64,000 nucleotides of DNA from Hyphococcus flavus (GCF_028748065.1 NZ_CP118166.1:2743501-2807500); one strand, 5' to 3'. Shown: positions 24,501 to 33,776, counted from the stretch's first letter. Translations and numbers: made by a program. The notes: generated by a model not told the origin, from the letters alone.

Positions 24501-25388
24501 ATGTCTGCATTTGAAAGTACAATAAAAGAAACCGCCGCTCTTATCGAAACGGCGCTTGATGACTTTTTACCCCAAAGTGACGGGCCATTGGGGCGAGTTG
24601 TCGACGCCATGCGCTGGGGCGCGCTCGACGGCGGTAAGCGGCTGCGTCCGTTCTTAGTGATTGCAGCGGCGGACATGTTCGATGCGCCGCGTGCGCGCTC
24701 AATCCGTGTCGGCTGCGCTGTTGAGATGATCCATTGCTATTCGCTGGTTCATGATGATCTGCCAGCGATGGATGATTCTGATCTGCGCCGGGGGCGGCCG
24801 TCGGTGCATAAAAAGTTTGATGATGCGACAGCGATCCTAGCTGGCGACGCTTTACTCACCCAGGCATTTGAAATTCTGGCCGAGCTGGAAACCCACCCCG
24901 ACGGCAATGTGCGTTGCGCCGTGGCGCTGGAACTTGCCCGGGCCTCCGGCAAGGCTGGCATGGTGGGCGGTCAGATGATTGACATCTATGCTGAGCAAAA
25001 AGATTTTGACCTTGCGGGCGTCACTCAATTGCAGCGGCTCAAAACCGGCGCGCTGATACGCTTTGGCGCGGTCGGCGGCGGCCTGATTGCTGAGGCCTCA
25101 AGTGATGAAGTGGCGGCGCTGGCGGCCTATGCCGAGGATCTTGGCCTCGCGTTCCAGATTGTTGATGACATTCTCGATGCGACGGCGGATGCAGAAACCC
25201 TCGGCAAACCGGCGGGGCAGGATGCGGAGATGGACAAAGCGACGTTCATCAAGCTGCTCGGCATGGATGGGGCCAAGTCAAAAGCGGCGGAACTTGTGGA
25301 GCGGTGTAAATCTCACCTCGACCCGTTTGGCGACGCCGCCGCGCCGCTCAAAGGCGCCGCTGATTTTGTCTTTGAACGGAAGAGTTAA
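24501..25388 (+). CDS. ispA: Farnesyl diphosphate synthase
   Basis: 295 residues from ATG 24501; a longer in-frame reading from 24420 is encoded by repeat copy C and is not part of the protein. Trans-prenyltransferase motifs: first Asp-rich DDLPAMD (85-91, with RRGRP after it) and second DDILD (222-226), with GKRLRP at 46-51. It condenses IPP with DMAPP and geranyl diphosphate to farnesyl diphosphate, the substrate of HpnD. The start has only a weak AAGAA ribosome-binding site. The stop abuts a damaged AT-rich frame. Confidence 0.94.
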   Translation: MSAFESTIKETAALIETALDDFLPQSDGPLGRVVDAMRWGALDGGKRLRPFLVIAAADMFDAPRARSIRVGCAVEMIHCYSLVHDDLPAMDDSDLRRGRPSVHKKFDDATAILAGDALLTQAFEILAELETHPDGNVRCAVALELARASGKAGMVGGQMIDIYAEQKDFDLAGVTQLQRLKTGALIRFGAVGGGLIAEASSDEVAALAAYAEDLGLAFQIVDDILDATADAETLGKPAGQDAEMDKATFIKLLGMDGAKSKAAELVERCKSHLDPFGDAAAPLKGAADFVFERKS

Positions 25389-25724
25389 GTGAATCTCGTG
25401 CGTCTAGGCCGAGTTCTGCTATTTTTAGCTGCGTTTCATGCGCGCGGAACGATTTGCAAGTGACTGTCTGGATTGGCCCTGAAGTCACGAGCGAGAAGGT
25501 TCAACTAGACAAGTGTGGTGAAGCTGTATTTCCACTTTCAGCTTCTCGAACACAGATAACATTCAACTCCAAAATTTCTTGCGAAGGCATGCTAACGCTG
25601 ATTTATGAAAAAAAAACGCTTTGATATCGGCTATATCACAACAGGGTTTGATCTTCTGATTTTTGAGGTTGATTTTGACGGGGATTCTTTAACGCACCGA
25701 AATTCGAAAGACGTGCATAATTAA
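25389..25724 (+). pseudogene. Frameshifted remnant of a small lipoprotein-like gene
   Basis: A GTG directly at the ispA stop begins a signal-like peptide (NLVRLGRVLLFLAA) that ends after 24 codons. A different frame then continues NDLQVTVWIGPEV up to KKTL, and after a +1/-1 shift at a run of nine A (25608-25616) the third part reads RFDIGYITTGFDLLIFEVDFDG to a stop at 25724. Read together they resemble one protein of about 110 residues with two frameshifts: a signal or lipobox, then an extracellular domain with Cys. The sequence is AT-rich. A decayed orphan gene is the simplest reading; programmed slippage at the A-run is possible but less likely with two breaks. Confidence 0.45.
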
Positions 25725-25737
25725 AAGTATTAGTCAT

Positions 25738-25956
25738 TTGACCGAAAGAAAATCACTTAAGCGTGCATATCTTGCCTTAGCGTTAATTGCTGTTCTGGGG
25801 CTTGGTTTGGCTTTGCTTATTGCTGACGGCGTTATTTCAACCGTACTAAGCTATGCTAGCGGGGTCGCTCTGATCGGGGCAATAGTTACACGTTTAGTTA
25901 TCGTAGTTGACGTTACTCGTAACGGTTTAAAAAGAAAGCGTTCAACAGATAACTAA
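25738..25956 (+). CDS. Small AT-rich membrane protein
   Basis: 72 residues from a TTG start: a basic N-terminus (TERKSLKRAY), two hydrophobic helices (about 11-30 and 38-57) and a basic C-terminus (RNGLKRKRSTDN). G+C is about 26/60 in 25741-25800, lower than the flanking genes. It follows the frameshifted remnant and overlaps the convergent hpnM stop by 3 nt. No family recognised. The lack of an ATG and of a clear ribosome-binding site keeps confidence moderate. Confidence 0.4.
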   Translation: MTERKSLKRAYLALALIAVLGLGLALLIADGVISTVLSYASGVALIGAIVTRLVIVVDVTRNGLKRKRSTDN

Positions 25957-26582
25957 GCAGCTTCGCCCTCCAGCGTTTCAATCAGCGCGTCAACGCCATT
26001 GGCCGCGACGAAGGATGAAAACTCCTCGCGTTTGAGCGTAATGATCGATCCGCCCTGTACGATAATGTCGACGATCTTGTTCTCGCCGTCCGAGTTCCGG
26101 ATGCGCCAGACGACGTTCAGCGTGCGGCGGTCGCCAACTTCGAAGTCGGTGGCGACGAATACGTCACCGCGCGAGGCCGGTTTTGAATCGACTACTGAAT
26201 AAGGCTTGCCGAAGATCTGGTCGAACTGATCAGCGTAAATGCGTGTCATGTAGGCGGGGAAGGCGGCGTCATAACGCTGGTTTTGTTCTTCGGTCATTTC
26301 CGAGCGATAGCGTTTGGCGAGCACAATACGCGAAATGAAATCGAGGTCCATTTTCTCGCCAAGAAACGTACGGAACGTCTGCAGTCGGTCCTCTTCAGAC
26401 AGGCTTTCGTTGGTCAGCGTTTGCGAGGCTTCGTCGATCAGCGAGCGCGCAAAGTCCGTGGCGCTGTCTATGGCGCTGACTTCTTCCTCGGCGGCGGGTG
26501 CGGCCCCTTCCTGCGCGACGGCTGGCGTCACGGCTGAGGCGGCGACGAGTGCGGCGAGAATGCGAACGCGGGACATGAACAT
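25953..26582 (-). CDS. hpnM: Hopanoid-associated MlaC-like protein HpnM
   Basis: 209 residues. Signal peptide (cleavage near PAVAQE, residue 24), an Ala/Glu-rich linker, then the MlaC/Ttg2D domain with FLGEKMDLDFISRIVLAKRY, FPAYMTRIYADQF and a beta-rich end (IVQGGSIITLKREEF, SFVAANGVDALIETL). MlaC proteins are periplasmic lipid carriers; the HpnM branch accompanies hopanoid genes. It is downstream of hpnN, separated by 215 nt, so it may have its own promoter. The expected role is to shuttle lipid, perhaps hopanoid, between membranes with HpnN. Confidence 0.88.
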   Translation of the reverse strand: MFMSRVRILAALVAASAVTPAVAQEGAAPAAEEEVSAIDSATDFARSLIDEASQTLTNESLSEEDRLQTFRTFLGEKMDLDFISRIVLAKRYRSEMTEEQNQRYDAAFPAYMTRIYADQFDQIFGKPYSVVDSKPASRGDVFVATDFEVGDRRTLNVVWRIRNSDGENKIVDIIVQGGSIITLKREEFSSFVAANGVDALIETLEGEAA

Positions 26583-26797
26583 GACGGCTACCCTCTTTTG
26601 ACTATCGGTCGGGTGCGCCCCGGCCTTTTGTGAGTTTTGTTCAATATGGGACGATTGCGGCGGAAATCCAGCAATAGACCGCCAAACTGGCGGCGGCGGA
26701 TGAAATTCCGGTCACGTGCCAGGCGCCCGGGGAGGTCAGCTTTGGTCTAGCCTGCTTGCTTTAGACTGCTGAAATAGCATCATTTTTTATGCTGAAG

Positions 26798-29380
26798 CTA
26801 AAGTCCCTTCGAAGCTCGCTTTTCCTCGTAATTGAACGCCGCGGGCAGGACGATGAGCGTGCAAATCAGCGTGAAGAGGATGGCGATCGACAATAGCTCG
26901 CCCATGGACGCGGTGCCGCGATGGGGAGAGAGCATCAGGCTGCCGAACGACGCCACCGTCGTCAGCGCCGCGAATAGGACGGCGCGCGGCGTTGAGGTGC
27001 CGTAGATGCCTTCACCCGCCGCGATCTGGCGCTGGCGCATGACGAGGTGAATGCCGCTATCGACACCGATGCCGATGAGGAGCGGGAGCACGATTACATT
27101 GGCGTAGTTGAACGGGATATTGAGGATAACGCCTGTGGCGGCGGTCAGCACGGCGGCGAGCGCCAGCGGGAACAGCATCAGCAACACCGTGCGGAGCCGG
27201 CGCACCAACAGCCACAAAAAGACAGAGATGATGCCAAAGGCGATGCCTGTCGCCTGCAACATCGCCTGTGAAATCGTTTCGCCTGCCTTGCGCGCCTGAT
27301 AGGCGCCGCCGGCGAGATCGGGAATGACCGCTTCGACTTCATCGACGAACTTATCGAGTTCCTTGAAATCGCGAACGTCGCCCTTGGGCATGATGTCCAC
27401 GCGCCACTTGCCATCATCGCTCAGGTAACGCGACTTCAACGTTTCCGGCAGCGTGTCGATATCGACGTAGTCTGCGTTCATCTGCGCGCGCAGCAATGAG
27501 ACGAGCTGCGGCCAGTACGCGAAGATGTTTTCCTGTAAGTAAGCAACCTGCGCTTCGTTTGACGTATCGATCTCCGTCAGCAACGCGGCGAGGCGGGCGC
27601 CGGCGCCATCCTCATAGGCTTCATCAAGCCGGCCTTGCAGCGCCCTAATCCCATCGGCTGCGGGCGGTCCTTCAACGGACCCTGGCGCTGCGTCGAGAGC
27701 AAGGACAATGCCGCCTGCGCCAAAATCAATGAGTTCAAGTTTTTCGTCCTGCGCATCCGGCACGAAATCGGGCAGAGAGCGCACCGCAGCAACAGTTTCA
27801 AGCGCGCTGGCGGCGCTCGCGGTTTCAACGGCTGCGTCTTCGGAATCGACCAGCCGGCTCAGCCGATAGGGCAGCGTTTGCGGGTCTTCGAAGAGCAGAT
27901 TGAAGCCAACCACAGATTGGGCATTGGGGTTTCTGAGCGCCATCTGGTCGGCGTCGAAGCGTACCTGCGGCATTAAAAACAGCGCTACAACGCCAAGTGC
28001 TATGGTGGCGATCGCCACTGGGCCCGAGACTTTGGAAATGGAATCGAACACCTTGCGAACGCGCCCGTTAGCGGTCTGTTGCGGTCGGCTCTTGAACAGC
28101 GCCAGCGCGGAAGGGCCGTACGTCATCGTCACCAGGAGCGCGATTATGACGCCGACGGCGGCGATCATGCCGAGTTGGGCGATGCCGTCGAACTTCGTTG
28201 GAACGAACGAAAGAAACGCCAGCGCGGTGGTCGGTCCTGCGAGCGCCAGAGCCGGCCCGACCTCATGCAACGCGCCTTTTAACGCCTCGCGATTATCCTG
28301 CCCTGCGGCGCGCCGTTCCTGAATGTGAAGAAACAGGTGGATCGCAAAATCCAACCCCAGCCCGACGAGCAGCACCGTGAACGCCACCGACACGAGGTTT
28401 AGCTCGCCCATAAAGGCGGCGGCGAAAGCGGATGTAAACGTCAGCGTGACGATCAGGCCCAACAGGGTCAGCACCGCCATGCCGATAGACCGGTAGCAAA
28501 GGAGCAAAAGCAGCGAGACCAGAATGAACGAAAGTAAAAAAGAATAGCCGATGCCGGTGGTGACCGCTTCGAGCTCTTCCAATCGCAGTGAAGGATCGCC
28601 CGTGATGTAGGTTTGAACGCGTCCGCCGAACCGGGTGTTCATTTCAAGGGTTTCAGCGCGCAGGGCGTTGATCGCGCCCTTGGCTGGTTGCAGACGCGTA
28701 TAGTCAAGTACCGGCGTTGCATAAAGAAGACGCGTGTGCGCTTCCTTTTCCGCCATTTCTTCATCGATAGCGCCCATCCATGAAAACGGGCGTTGCTGGC
28801 CGGCGAGGCTGGCTTCAACCACGTCGCCCAGTTCGGCGTAGATGCGTTGCAGAGTTTCCTGACCCAGATCGGATCGTTCGGCGAGCCGGTCATTGTCCGC
28901 CATGGTCGTGAACAGCGTGCCGACTGTCGGGCTCTCGATCAGCGTTTCAATGAGTCCCGCCGCTTGCGACATCTGCGAAAGTCGGCCTTCCAACTCATCG
29001 ACGCTTAAGTAGAGGAGGCCGTTCTCACGGAAAAATGGTTCCTGCGCCGGGGCGAAGACGCTGGTGAAGTCATCATGGCTTGCGAGCTTGTCCCTTAGCG
29101 CCGCAGCGTAAGCGTCCGCTTCATCAAGGCTCGGCGCCCTGATGACGACGATCACGTCTTCCTTCATTTCCGGGAATGCATCGCGCAGCTCAGCCGCGCG
29201 CTGCTGGAACGGCAACGCCGGGTCGAGCATGGCGCTCGTATCGGTGTTCACTTTGAGGTTTGTCGCCGCATAGGCGCCGGCGAGGATCGCCAGGAACAGG
29301 ACCGACGCAGCGAAAGGCGCACCGGCCCGCCGGGACCCTTCAGCCAATGTCCCCAGCAAGGTTTCGATGAATTTCAGCAT
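26798..29380 (-). CDS. hpnN: Hopanoid RND transporter HpnN (MMPL family)
   Basis: 860 residues. RND-type membrane protein with two repeats, each one N-terminal helix, a large periplasmic loop and a bundle of five helices; clear helices include LLSFILVSLLLLLCYRS and AFGIISVFLWLLVRRL. Between them sit MMPL features such as GLGLDFAIHLFLHIQERR and the matching GIGVDSGIHLVMRQRQ. In Rhodopseudomonas-type systems HpnN moves hopanoids to the outer membrane. Its start lies in a 142-nt divergent gap with the M20 hydrolase. Together with hpnM it forms the transport end of the hopanoid region. Confidence 0.92.
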   Translation of the reverse strand: MLKFIETLLGTLAEGSRRAGAPFAASVLFLAILAGAYAATNLKVNTDTSAMLDPALPFQQRAAELRDAFPEMKEDVIVVIRAPSLDEADAYAAALRDKLASHDDFTSVFAPAQEPFFRENGLLYLSVDELEGRLSQMSQAAGLIETLIESPTVGTLFTTMADNDRLAERSDLGQETLQRIYAELGDVVEASLAGQQRPFSWMGAIDEEMAEKEAHTRLLYATPVLDYTRLQPAKGAINALRAETLEMNTRFGGRVQTYITGDPSLRLEELEAVTTGIGYSFLLSFILVSLLLLLCYRSIGMAVLTLLGLIVTLTFTSAFAAAFMGELNLVSVAFTVLLVGLGLDFAIHLFLHIQERRAAGQDNREALKGALHEVGPALALAGPTTALAFLSFVPTKFDGIAQLGMIAAVGVIIALLVTMTYGPSALALFKSRPQQTANGRVRKVFDSISKVSGPVAIATIALGVVALFLMPQVRFDADQMALRNPNAQSVVGFNLLFEDPQTLPYRLSRLVDSEDAAVETASAASALETVAAVRSLPDFVPDAQDEKLELIDFGAGGIVLALDAAPGSVEGPPAADGIRALQGRLDEAYEDGAGARLAALLTEIDTSNEAQVAYLQENIFAYWPQLVSLLRAQMNADYVDIDTLPETLKSRYLSDDGKWRVDIMPKGDVRDFKELDKFVDEVEAVIPDLAGGAYQARKAGETISQAMLQATGIAFGIISVFLWLLVRRLRTVLLMLFPLALAAVLTAATGVILNIPFNYANVIVLPLLIGIGVDSGIHLVMRQRQIAAGEGIYGTSTPRAVLFAALTTVASFGSLMLSPHRGTASMGELLSIAILFTLICTLIVLPAAFNYEEKRASKGL

Positions 29381-29522
29381 GCGGTTACGACAAATTCCCC
29401 GTGTTTCGTTTAAAAGGGACTATAAAACGCTTCGGCTCGGGATGAAACGGCGAGCGGACATCGCCAGAGCCGATTTTGCCCTCACTTGCGGGGATTCGCG
29501 GCCTTCGCTAGTGCTGTCGCCA

Positions 29523-30770
29523 ATGACCAGCCAGCATGATTATAAATCCGATCTCGCCTTTCTGGACGACCAGCGCGGGCCCATGACCGAGCGCCTGAGG
29601 GGCTGGTGCGCCATCAATTCTGGCAGCAGCAACCTTGATGGTCTCAAGGCCATGCACGCCGCCCTGGCGGAGGGCTTTGGCGCGCTGGGCGCGGACATTG
29701 AGACGATCCCGTCGCGCGCGCATCCGGTCGTCACCCGTGAAGGCGAGAAAATAGAACAGCCGGTCGGCGACATGCTCCGGCTGGTGAAACGCCCTCAGGC
29801 GCCCGTACGCGTGCTGCTATCGGGACACATGGATACGGTCTTCGCCGCAGATCATCCGTTTCAGGGGGAAACCTTTCTCGACGACGATACGCTGAACGCG
29901 CCGGGCGCTGCCGATATGAAGGGTGGGCTGCTCGTCATGCTTCATGCGTTGCAGACGATTGAACGATCGTCGCTGGCCGAGCGCATCGGCTACGAAGTGC
30001 TGATCAACGCCGATGAAGAGATTGGATCGCACGGATCCGCCCACATGCTGACCGAGGCCGCAAAGCGCGCGCAATTCGCCTGCGTTTATGAACCGGCGCT
30101 TGCCGATGGCACGCTTGCCGGCGCGCGCAAGGGCAGTGGGAATTTTGCAGCCGTCATAAAGGGCAAGAGCGCCCATGCAGGCCGCGAACACCACCTGGGT
30201 CGCAATGCGATCGCCGCTGCGGCGGATTTTATCTCCGGCATGGATAAACTTTCCGGCCAGCGCGAAGGGCTGACGGTTAACATCGCGCGCGTTGATGGCG
30301 GCGGGCCGAACAATGTCGTGCCGGACCTCGCGGTGGTGCGATTTAATGTGCGCCTTGAACAGCCGGACGATTCAGAGTGGCTGATGCAACAGGCAAACGC
30401 ATTGATTGACGACATCGACAAGCGCGAAGGCTATAGCGCTGAACTCAACGGCGGTTTTACGCGCCCGCCTAAGCCGATGACGCCGCAGCTTGAAAAATTC
30501 TTTCTTTCCTTGCGGGCGGCGGGAGAAGATTTGGGTCTCACTATCGACTGGAAACCCACCGGCGGCTGCTGCGACGGCAATAACATTGCGGCGGCGGGTA
30601 TTCCGGTGATCGACACGCTCGGTGTCAGGGGCGCGAACATCCATTCGGCGCAGGAATATGCAAAGCTCGACAGCCTTGTGGAGCGAGCGAAGCTTTCTGC
30701 ATTGTTGCTGTTAAAGATTGCGGCGGGAGAGATTGAAAACCCCGGCGCAGCGGCGGAGGCGCGGTCATGA
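29523..30770 (+). CDS. M20 family metallohydrolase, ast-associated
   Basis: 415 residues from ATG 29523, where the family alignment should begin (MTSQHDYKSDLAFLD); upstream codons in frame are leader. Glutamate carboxypeptidase-like M20 with zinc-site blocks SGHMDTVF, GAADMKGGLLV, INADEEIGSHGS (catalytic Glu), a Glu in CVYEPAL, and HSAQEY near the end; the dimerisation lid contains GKSAHAGREHHLGRN. It overlaps astA by 4 nt (ATGA). The ast pathway ends with removal of succinate from N-succinylglutamate, and no M14-type AstE is present, so this enzyme is a candidate replacement. That is inference from context. Confidence 0.82.
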   Translation: MTSQHDYKSDLAFLDDQRGPMTERLRGWCAINSGSSNLDGLKAMHAALAEGFGALGADIETIPSRAHPVVTREGEKIEQPVGDMLRLVKRPQAPVRVLLSGHMDTVFAADHPFQGETFLDDDTLNAPGAADMKGGLLVMLHALQTIERSSLAERIGYEVLINADEEIGSHGSAHMLTEAAKRAQFACVYEPALADGTLAGARKGSGNFAAVIKGKSAHAGREHHLGRNAIAAAADFISGMDKLSGQREGLTVNIARVDGGGPNNVVPDLAVVRFNVRLEQPDDSEWLMQQANALIDDIDKREGYSAELNGGFTRPPKPMTPQLEKFFLSLRAAGEDLGLTIDWKPTGGCCDGNNIAAAGIPVIDTLGVRGANIHSAQEYAKLDSLVERAKLSALLLLKIAAGEIENPGAAAEARS

Positions 30771-31777
30771 CGACACCAGTGATGCGCCCGGTGCGGCGCG
30801 AGGATTTCGATCAGATACTGGCGCTCGCTAAACAGTCGGGCGGCGGCATGACTAATTTGCCGGGCGACCCTGACGCATTACGCGCGCGCATCGAGAACAC
30901 CGTTTCAAGTTATGAGTCAGATCCGGACGCGCCATCGGGTGAAGTCTATATGCTGGTGCTGGAGCAGGAGGGGAAAGTGCTGGGCACGGCGGCGATTTTT
31001 TCCGCCATCGGTCTCGATCATGGCTTCGTCAACTATCGGATCAACAAAACCGTTCACGCATCGAAGCAACTTAAAAAACGCATTGAGCGACGTCTCTTGA
31101 TGCCGACCCATGACTTTACCGGCTGCGGCGAAGTGGGCTCGTTATTCCTTTCGCCTGAAGCGCGCGGCGGCGGCTTCGGCAAGTTCCTTGCGCGCGTGCG
31201 TTATCTTTTCATTGCGCAACATCGAAAACTCATTGCTGATCCGGTGTGTGCGGAGCTGCGCGGCTGGCGTGACAAGAATGGCGTGCAGCCGTTCTGGGAG
31301 TCGCTCGGCAAACTCTTCTTCGACATGGAATTCGAGGATGCGGATTTAACGAATTCCGCAACCGGCAATCAGTTTATTTCGGACCTGATGCCGCGCCATC
31401 CGATTTACGTGGCGTTGTTGCCAAAAGCGGCGCGTGACGTGCTCGGCAAGCCTCATGATGATGCGCTGCCCGCATTTAACATGCTCTTGCGTGAGGGGTT
31501 CGCGTTTCGTGGTTACATAGATGTCTTTGATGCAGGGCCGCTGGTGGACGCCCATATCGACGACATCAAGACAGTGAAAGAAAGCAAGATTTACAACATC
31601 GCTATAGGTGATCCCGGAGATGCGCCGGTTCACCTGATGGCGTCAGGTTATTTGCAGTCGTTCCGGGCGGCGCGCGGCGCGGCAAAAGCCGACGGAGATA
31701 CGCTGACAGTGGCTAAAGAACATGCAGATGCGCTGGGCCTGACGGCAGGCGACGATGTGCGTGCGGTGAAGTGGTGA
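30767..31777 (+). CDS. astA: Arginine N-succinyltransferase
   Basis: 336 residues of the AstA/AruG family: N-terminal RPVRREDFDQILALA, SGGGMTNLP, TAAIFSAIGLDHGFVNYRI, FTGCGEVGSLFLSPEARGGGFGKFLAR (acyl-CoA-binding region) and ELRGWRDKNGVQPFWESLG. It transfers succinyl from succinyl-CoA to the alpha-amino group of arginine, the first step of the succinyltransferase catabolic route. The ATG overlaps the M20 stop and a 4-nt gap leads to astD. Confidence 0.94.
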   Translation: MTTPVMRPVRREDFDQILALAKQSGGGMTNLPGDPDALRARIENTVSSYESDPDAPSGEVYMLVLEQEGKVLGTAAIFSAIGLDHGFVNYRINKTVHASKQLKKRIERRLLMPTHDFTGCGEVGSLFLSPEARGGGFGKFLARVRYLFIAQHRKLIADPVCAELRGWRDKNGVQPFWESLGKLFFDMEFEDADLTNSATGNQFISDLMPRHPIYVALLPKAARDVLGKPHDDALPAFNMLLREGFAFRGYIDVFDAGPLVDAHIDDIKTVKESKIYNIAIGDPGDAPVHLMASGYLQSFRAARGAAKADGDTLTVAKEHADALGLTAGDDVRAVKW

Positions 31778-31781
31778 AAGC

Positions 31782-33242
31782 ATGACCAATAAAATCCTGA
31801 TCAACGGCGAATGGCGCGATGGCGGCGGCGAGGAATTTACCAGCTATGACCCCTCTACAGGTGAAGCGATCTGGACGGGCCAGGCTGCGACCAAGTCCGA
31901 TGTTTCAGACGCCGTCAGTTCGGCGCGCGCGGCGTTTGAAAAATGGGCGCTGACGCCGCTGGGCCATCGCATCGAAATCATGGAACGTTATCGCGATCTC
32001 ATCAAGCGCGATGCGGACGATCTGGCGCGACTTATTTCCCGTGAGACCGGCAAACCGTTGTGGGAAACAAAAACCGAAGCGGCGGCGGTGGCCGGTAAGA
32101 TCGATATTTCGATCAAGGCTTACCATGACCGCACGGGCGAACATTTGAATGCTGCAGGCGCGACCAACGCCGTCCTACGCCACAAGCCCCATGGCGTCAT
32201 GGCGGTGCTGGGGCCCTATAACTTCCCGGCGCATCTAGCCAACGGACATATGGTGCCGGCTCTGATCGCCGGAAACACGGTTGTTTTCAAACCATCGGAG
32301 CTGACGCCAGGGCCAGGTGCATTCATCATGGAACGGATGGTTGAGGCGGGCGTGCCCGAAGGCGTCGTCAATCTCGTTCAGGGCGGGCGCGAAACCGGCG
32401 CCGCGCTGACTGATGCGGACGTGAACGGTGTTCTGTTTACGGGCGGGGTCAAAACCGGTCTCGCCATTCACAAACAATTCGACGACCGGCTTGATGTCAT
32501 TCTGGCGCTGGAACTCGGCGGTAATAATCCGCTGATCTGGTGGGATACGGAGAATGTTGACGCGGCCGCGTTTGCGGTGGTGCAATCGGCCTTCCTCACA
32601 AGCGGCCAGCGCTGCACTTGCGCGCGGCGGCTGATCGTGCCGGAAGGCGCCGTAGGCGATAAAGCCATTGAGGCGCTTACGAAACTGACCGACCGGCTCA
32701 TCATCGGCGCGCCGTTCGACGATCCGCAACCGTTCATGGGGCCGGTGATCACGCCGAAAGTCGCCGAAGGGCTTGAGCGCGCGTTCGACCAGCTTCTCGA
32801 TCAGGATGGCGAAGCGATCCGCAATCTTTCCGTGCGCGATGAAGGTACGGCGTTTGTGTCGCCCGGCATTGTCGACGTGACACGAAGCGTCTCAGTGCCG
32901 GATGAGGAACATTTCGGGCCGCTGTTAAAGGTCTGGCGCGTCGCCGACTTTGACGAGGCCATCGCCCGCGCAAACAAGACGAAATTCGGCCTGTCGGCGG
33001 GGCTTCTCTCGGACGATAAAGCGAAGTGGGAGAAGTTTCTGGCCCTGTCGCGCGCCGGCATCGTCAACTGGAACCGTCAAACGACCGGCGCGGCGGGTTC
33101 CGCGCCCTTCGGTGGCATCGGCGCTTCTGGCAATCATCGTCCCGCGGCCTATTACGCGGCTGACTATTGCGCGTACCCAGTCGCCAGCATGGAAGGCGAC
33201 GCGCTTCTTCCGCTGGCGGACGATCAGGTTGGGGTGCGGTAA
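31782..33242 (+). CDS. astD: N-succinylglutamate 5-semialdehyde dehydrogenase
   Basis: 486 residues, aldehyde dehydrogenase fold. NAD-binding block PYNFPAHLANGHMVPALIAGN, oxyanion and general-base region ELGGNNP (Glu), and catalytic Cys in SAFLTSGQRCTCARR; C-terminal APFGGIGASGNHRPAAYYAADYC is typical of AstD. It oxidises N-succinylglutamate semialdehyde to N-succinylglutamate. The preceding step, the AstC aminotransferase, is not in the window. A small AT-rich lipoprotein gene begins one base after its stop. Confidence 0.95.
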   Translation: MTNKILINGEWRDGGGEEFTSYDPSTGEAIWTGQAATKSDVSDAVSSARAAFEKWALTPLGHRIEIMERYRDLIKRDADDLARLISRETGKPLWETKTEAAAVAGKIDISIKAYHDRTGEHLNAAGATNAVLRHKPHGVMAVLGPYNFPAHLANGHMVPALIAGNTVVFKPSELTPGPGAFIMERMVEAGVPEGVVNLVQGGRETGAALTDADVNGVLFTGGVKTGLAIHKQFDDRLDVILALELGGNNPLIWWDTENVDAAAFAVVQSAFLTSGQRCTCARRLIVPEGAVGDKAIEALTKLTDRLIIGAPFDDPQPFMGPVITPKVAEGLERAFDQLLDQDGEAIRNLSVRDEGTAFVSPGIVDVTRSVSVPDEEHFGPLLKVWRVADFDEAIARANKTKFGLSAGLLSDDKAKWEKFLALSRAGIVNWNRQTTGAAGSAPFGGIGASGNHRPAAYYAADYCAYPVASMEGDALLPLADDQVGVR

Positions 33243-33243
33243 G

Positions 33244-33771
33244 ATGATAAGAAGTAGAAAAGTTCTTTTGACAGCTATTTTTTTGGCTGCGGCTTGTTCA
33301 GTTCAACCTCAACCAACGACGGATGAACTCATAACGACTTTTCAGCAGAATCTGAATAATTTCGAAGAATTGCGCGACTTAGCGTTTGCCGACGTAGCTG
33401 CTTGCAGCGTAAAGGCCAACGGTGCCCCATGCTATCTAAGGATTAAAGTAGGAGACGATGGGACAACCGATTCTTTTAACGAGAATGATGAATTTTGGAT
33501 TCCAAATGCCAGTCAATATCAGGCTTTGACGCGTTCCATCGGTCTTCCAGAAACTTTCCTTTCTGCTAGCAATGAATCCGTTGAAATTGTTGCTTACCGT
33601 GCAGGTTTGTCTGTTTCAGGTGTCTTAATCAGTTATGAGTGGCATCAAGAGAGCCCAGAACCAATTTTTTCGTCAATAGATGAAATTCGAGAAAACCAAG
33701 ACTCTCAATCATATGTCTACGGATACCAGGATTTAGGTGATAACTGGTACCTATACTATTCAAGAAACTGA
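33244..33771 (+). CDS. AT-rich orphan lipoprotein inside the ast operon
   Basis: 175 residues from ATG 33244. Lipoprotein signal MIRSRKVLLTAIFLAAAC (lipobox LAAAC, Cys18), then a soluble domain with three further Cys (AACSVKANGAPC) and many Gln, Asn, Ser and Tyr, ending in DLGDNWYLYYSRN. No family recognised. G+C is lower than in the ast genes (25/60 in 33481-33540). It starts one base after the astD stop and ends 5 nt before astB, so it is co-transcribed but unlikely to take part in arginine breakdown. Insertion of a foreign gene into the operon is the simplest reading. Confidence 0.65.
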   Translation: MIRSRKVLLTAIFLAAACSVQPQPTTDELITTFQQNLNNFEELRDLAFADVAACSVKANGAPCYLRIKVGDDGTTDSFNENDEFWIPNASQYQALTRSIGLPETFLSASNESVEIVAYRAGLSVSGVLISYEWHQESPEPIFSSIDEIRENQDSQSYVYGYQDLGDNWYLYYSRN

Positions 33772-33776
33772 ATAAA

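Noticed and set aside
25989-26582. Plus-strand frames opposite hpnM
   Set aside because: Mirror of the strong minus-strand gene with no ribosome-binding sites.
29367-29522. Longer N-terminus for the M20 hydrolase
   Set aside because: It would overlap the hpnN start and has an Arg/Lys-rich unconserved sequence without family similarity.
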